The notes beneath the pieces were generated by a model. That model worked only from the letters and a program-made list of their open reading frames with translations, was not told where the DNA came from and made no database searches. Shown here in pieces: positions 63,800 to 64,000 of a stretch of DNA of 64,000 nt. The position numbers and the translations under genes are program-made. This DNA is from Marinospirillum minutulum DSM 6287. Its GTDB lineage: Bacteria > Pseudomonadota > Gammaproteobacteria > Pseudomonadales > Halomonadaceae. The stretch lies in the NCBI RefSeq assembly GCF_000422325.1, contig NZ_AULO01000014.1, forward strand, positions 47,029 to 111,028, given 5' to 3'. Positions within the stretch are counted from its first letter, which is position 1; every line of letters begins with the position of its first letter.

Positions 63800-64000
63800 T
63801 AACTGGCGGTTAAAAGCTTTTCTTTAACGCTTATTTGCGTTGTTACTGGGCTTTTATCCAAAAAGGGGCAAACATTCGTTTTGATCTTTTTAAGATCAAG
63901 TGTTTTAAAAGTGTTTTGTCTGGGTGTCTATTGATTGCTTAGTTTAAGCAGCCTTGATTCTGTGCATTAACCGTCGTATCCGGTTTTTTTCGTTGCTGTG
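63800..64000 (-). other. 23S-5S spacer of an rRNA operon
   Basis: AT-rich spacer of at least 200 bp with short inverted repeats (for example CTTGATCTT / AAGATCAAG near 63880-63900). No 23S sequence is recognised, so the 23S gene should begin just beyond the window. The spacer is longer than the about 90 bp in E. coli. Confidence 0.65.

Overview
The window looks like a moderate-GC (by eye mid-40s %) gammaproteobacterial chromosome, probably from the Pseudomonadales/Oceanospirillales side. Several gene orders match Pseudomonas-type genomes: oxyR-recG, serA divergent from a D-2-hydroxyglutarate dehydrogenase gene, ssb-yajR-uvrA beside the alpha operon, and birA-coaX-tRNA genes-secE-nusG. The genus cannot be fixed from sequence alone. 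There is no prophage, transposase, integrase or CRISPR array, and no gap without a gene exceeds about 220 bases.

Layout. (1) 58-8993: recG, oxyR, dxs, ispA and xseB on the minus strand (isoprenoid supply, peroxide sensing, DNA repair), then the D-2-hydroxyglutarate dehydrogenase gene divergent from serA. (2) 9069-15623: a minus-strand envelope cluster made of an alpha/beta hydrolase, five predicted lipoproteins (including an LpoB-like PBP activator and two LPP20-family proteins) and an MltC-like lytic transglycosylase. (3) 15843-22808: malate synthase G, a QseBC/PmrAB-type two-component system divergent from a PepSY protein, the fluoride channel gene crcB, and a LigB-type DNA ligase with an N-terminal signal-like segment. 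(4) 22838-25682: a two-gene unit encoding a Slam-like outer-membrane protein (TPR plus beta-barrel) and a secreted FecR-domain protein with a beta-rich C-terminal domain. (5) 25898-30988: ssb, yajR and divergent uvrA. (6) 31061-61233: one long minus-strand run holding the core information-processing genes: secE-nusG, rplKAJL-rpoBC, rpsLG-fusA-tuf, and the S10, spc and alpha operons ending with rplQ. (7) 61299-61673: tRNA-Tyr, -Gly, -Thr and -Trp genes. (8) 61751-63540: coaX and birA. (9) The end of an rRNA operon: 5S rRNA, its terminator and part of the 23S-5S spacer.

The ribosomal and RNA polymerase block is collinear with other gammaproteobacteria, and three near-consensus sigma70 promoters can be read directly: before the tRNA genes, before rpsJ, and before rpsM. 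The second tuf gene that usually sits between tRNA-Thr and tRNA-Trp is missing, leaving 45 bp. The best candidates for little-described biology are the FecR/Slam-like pair, the envelope lipoprotein cluster with a twin-arginine-type MltC homologue, and the apparently exported DNA ligase. All functional assignments rest on motif and family recognition by eye; no searches were run.
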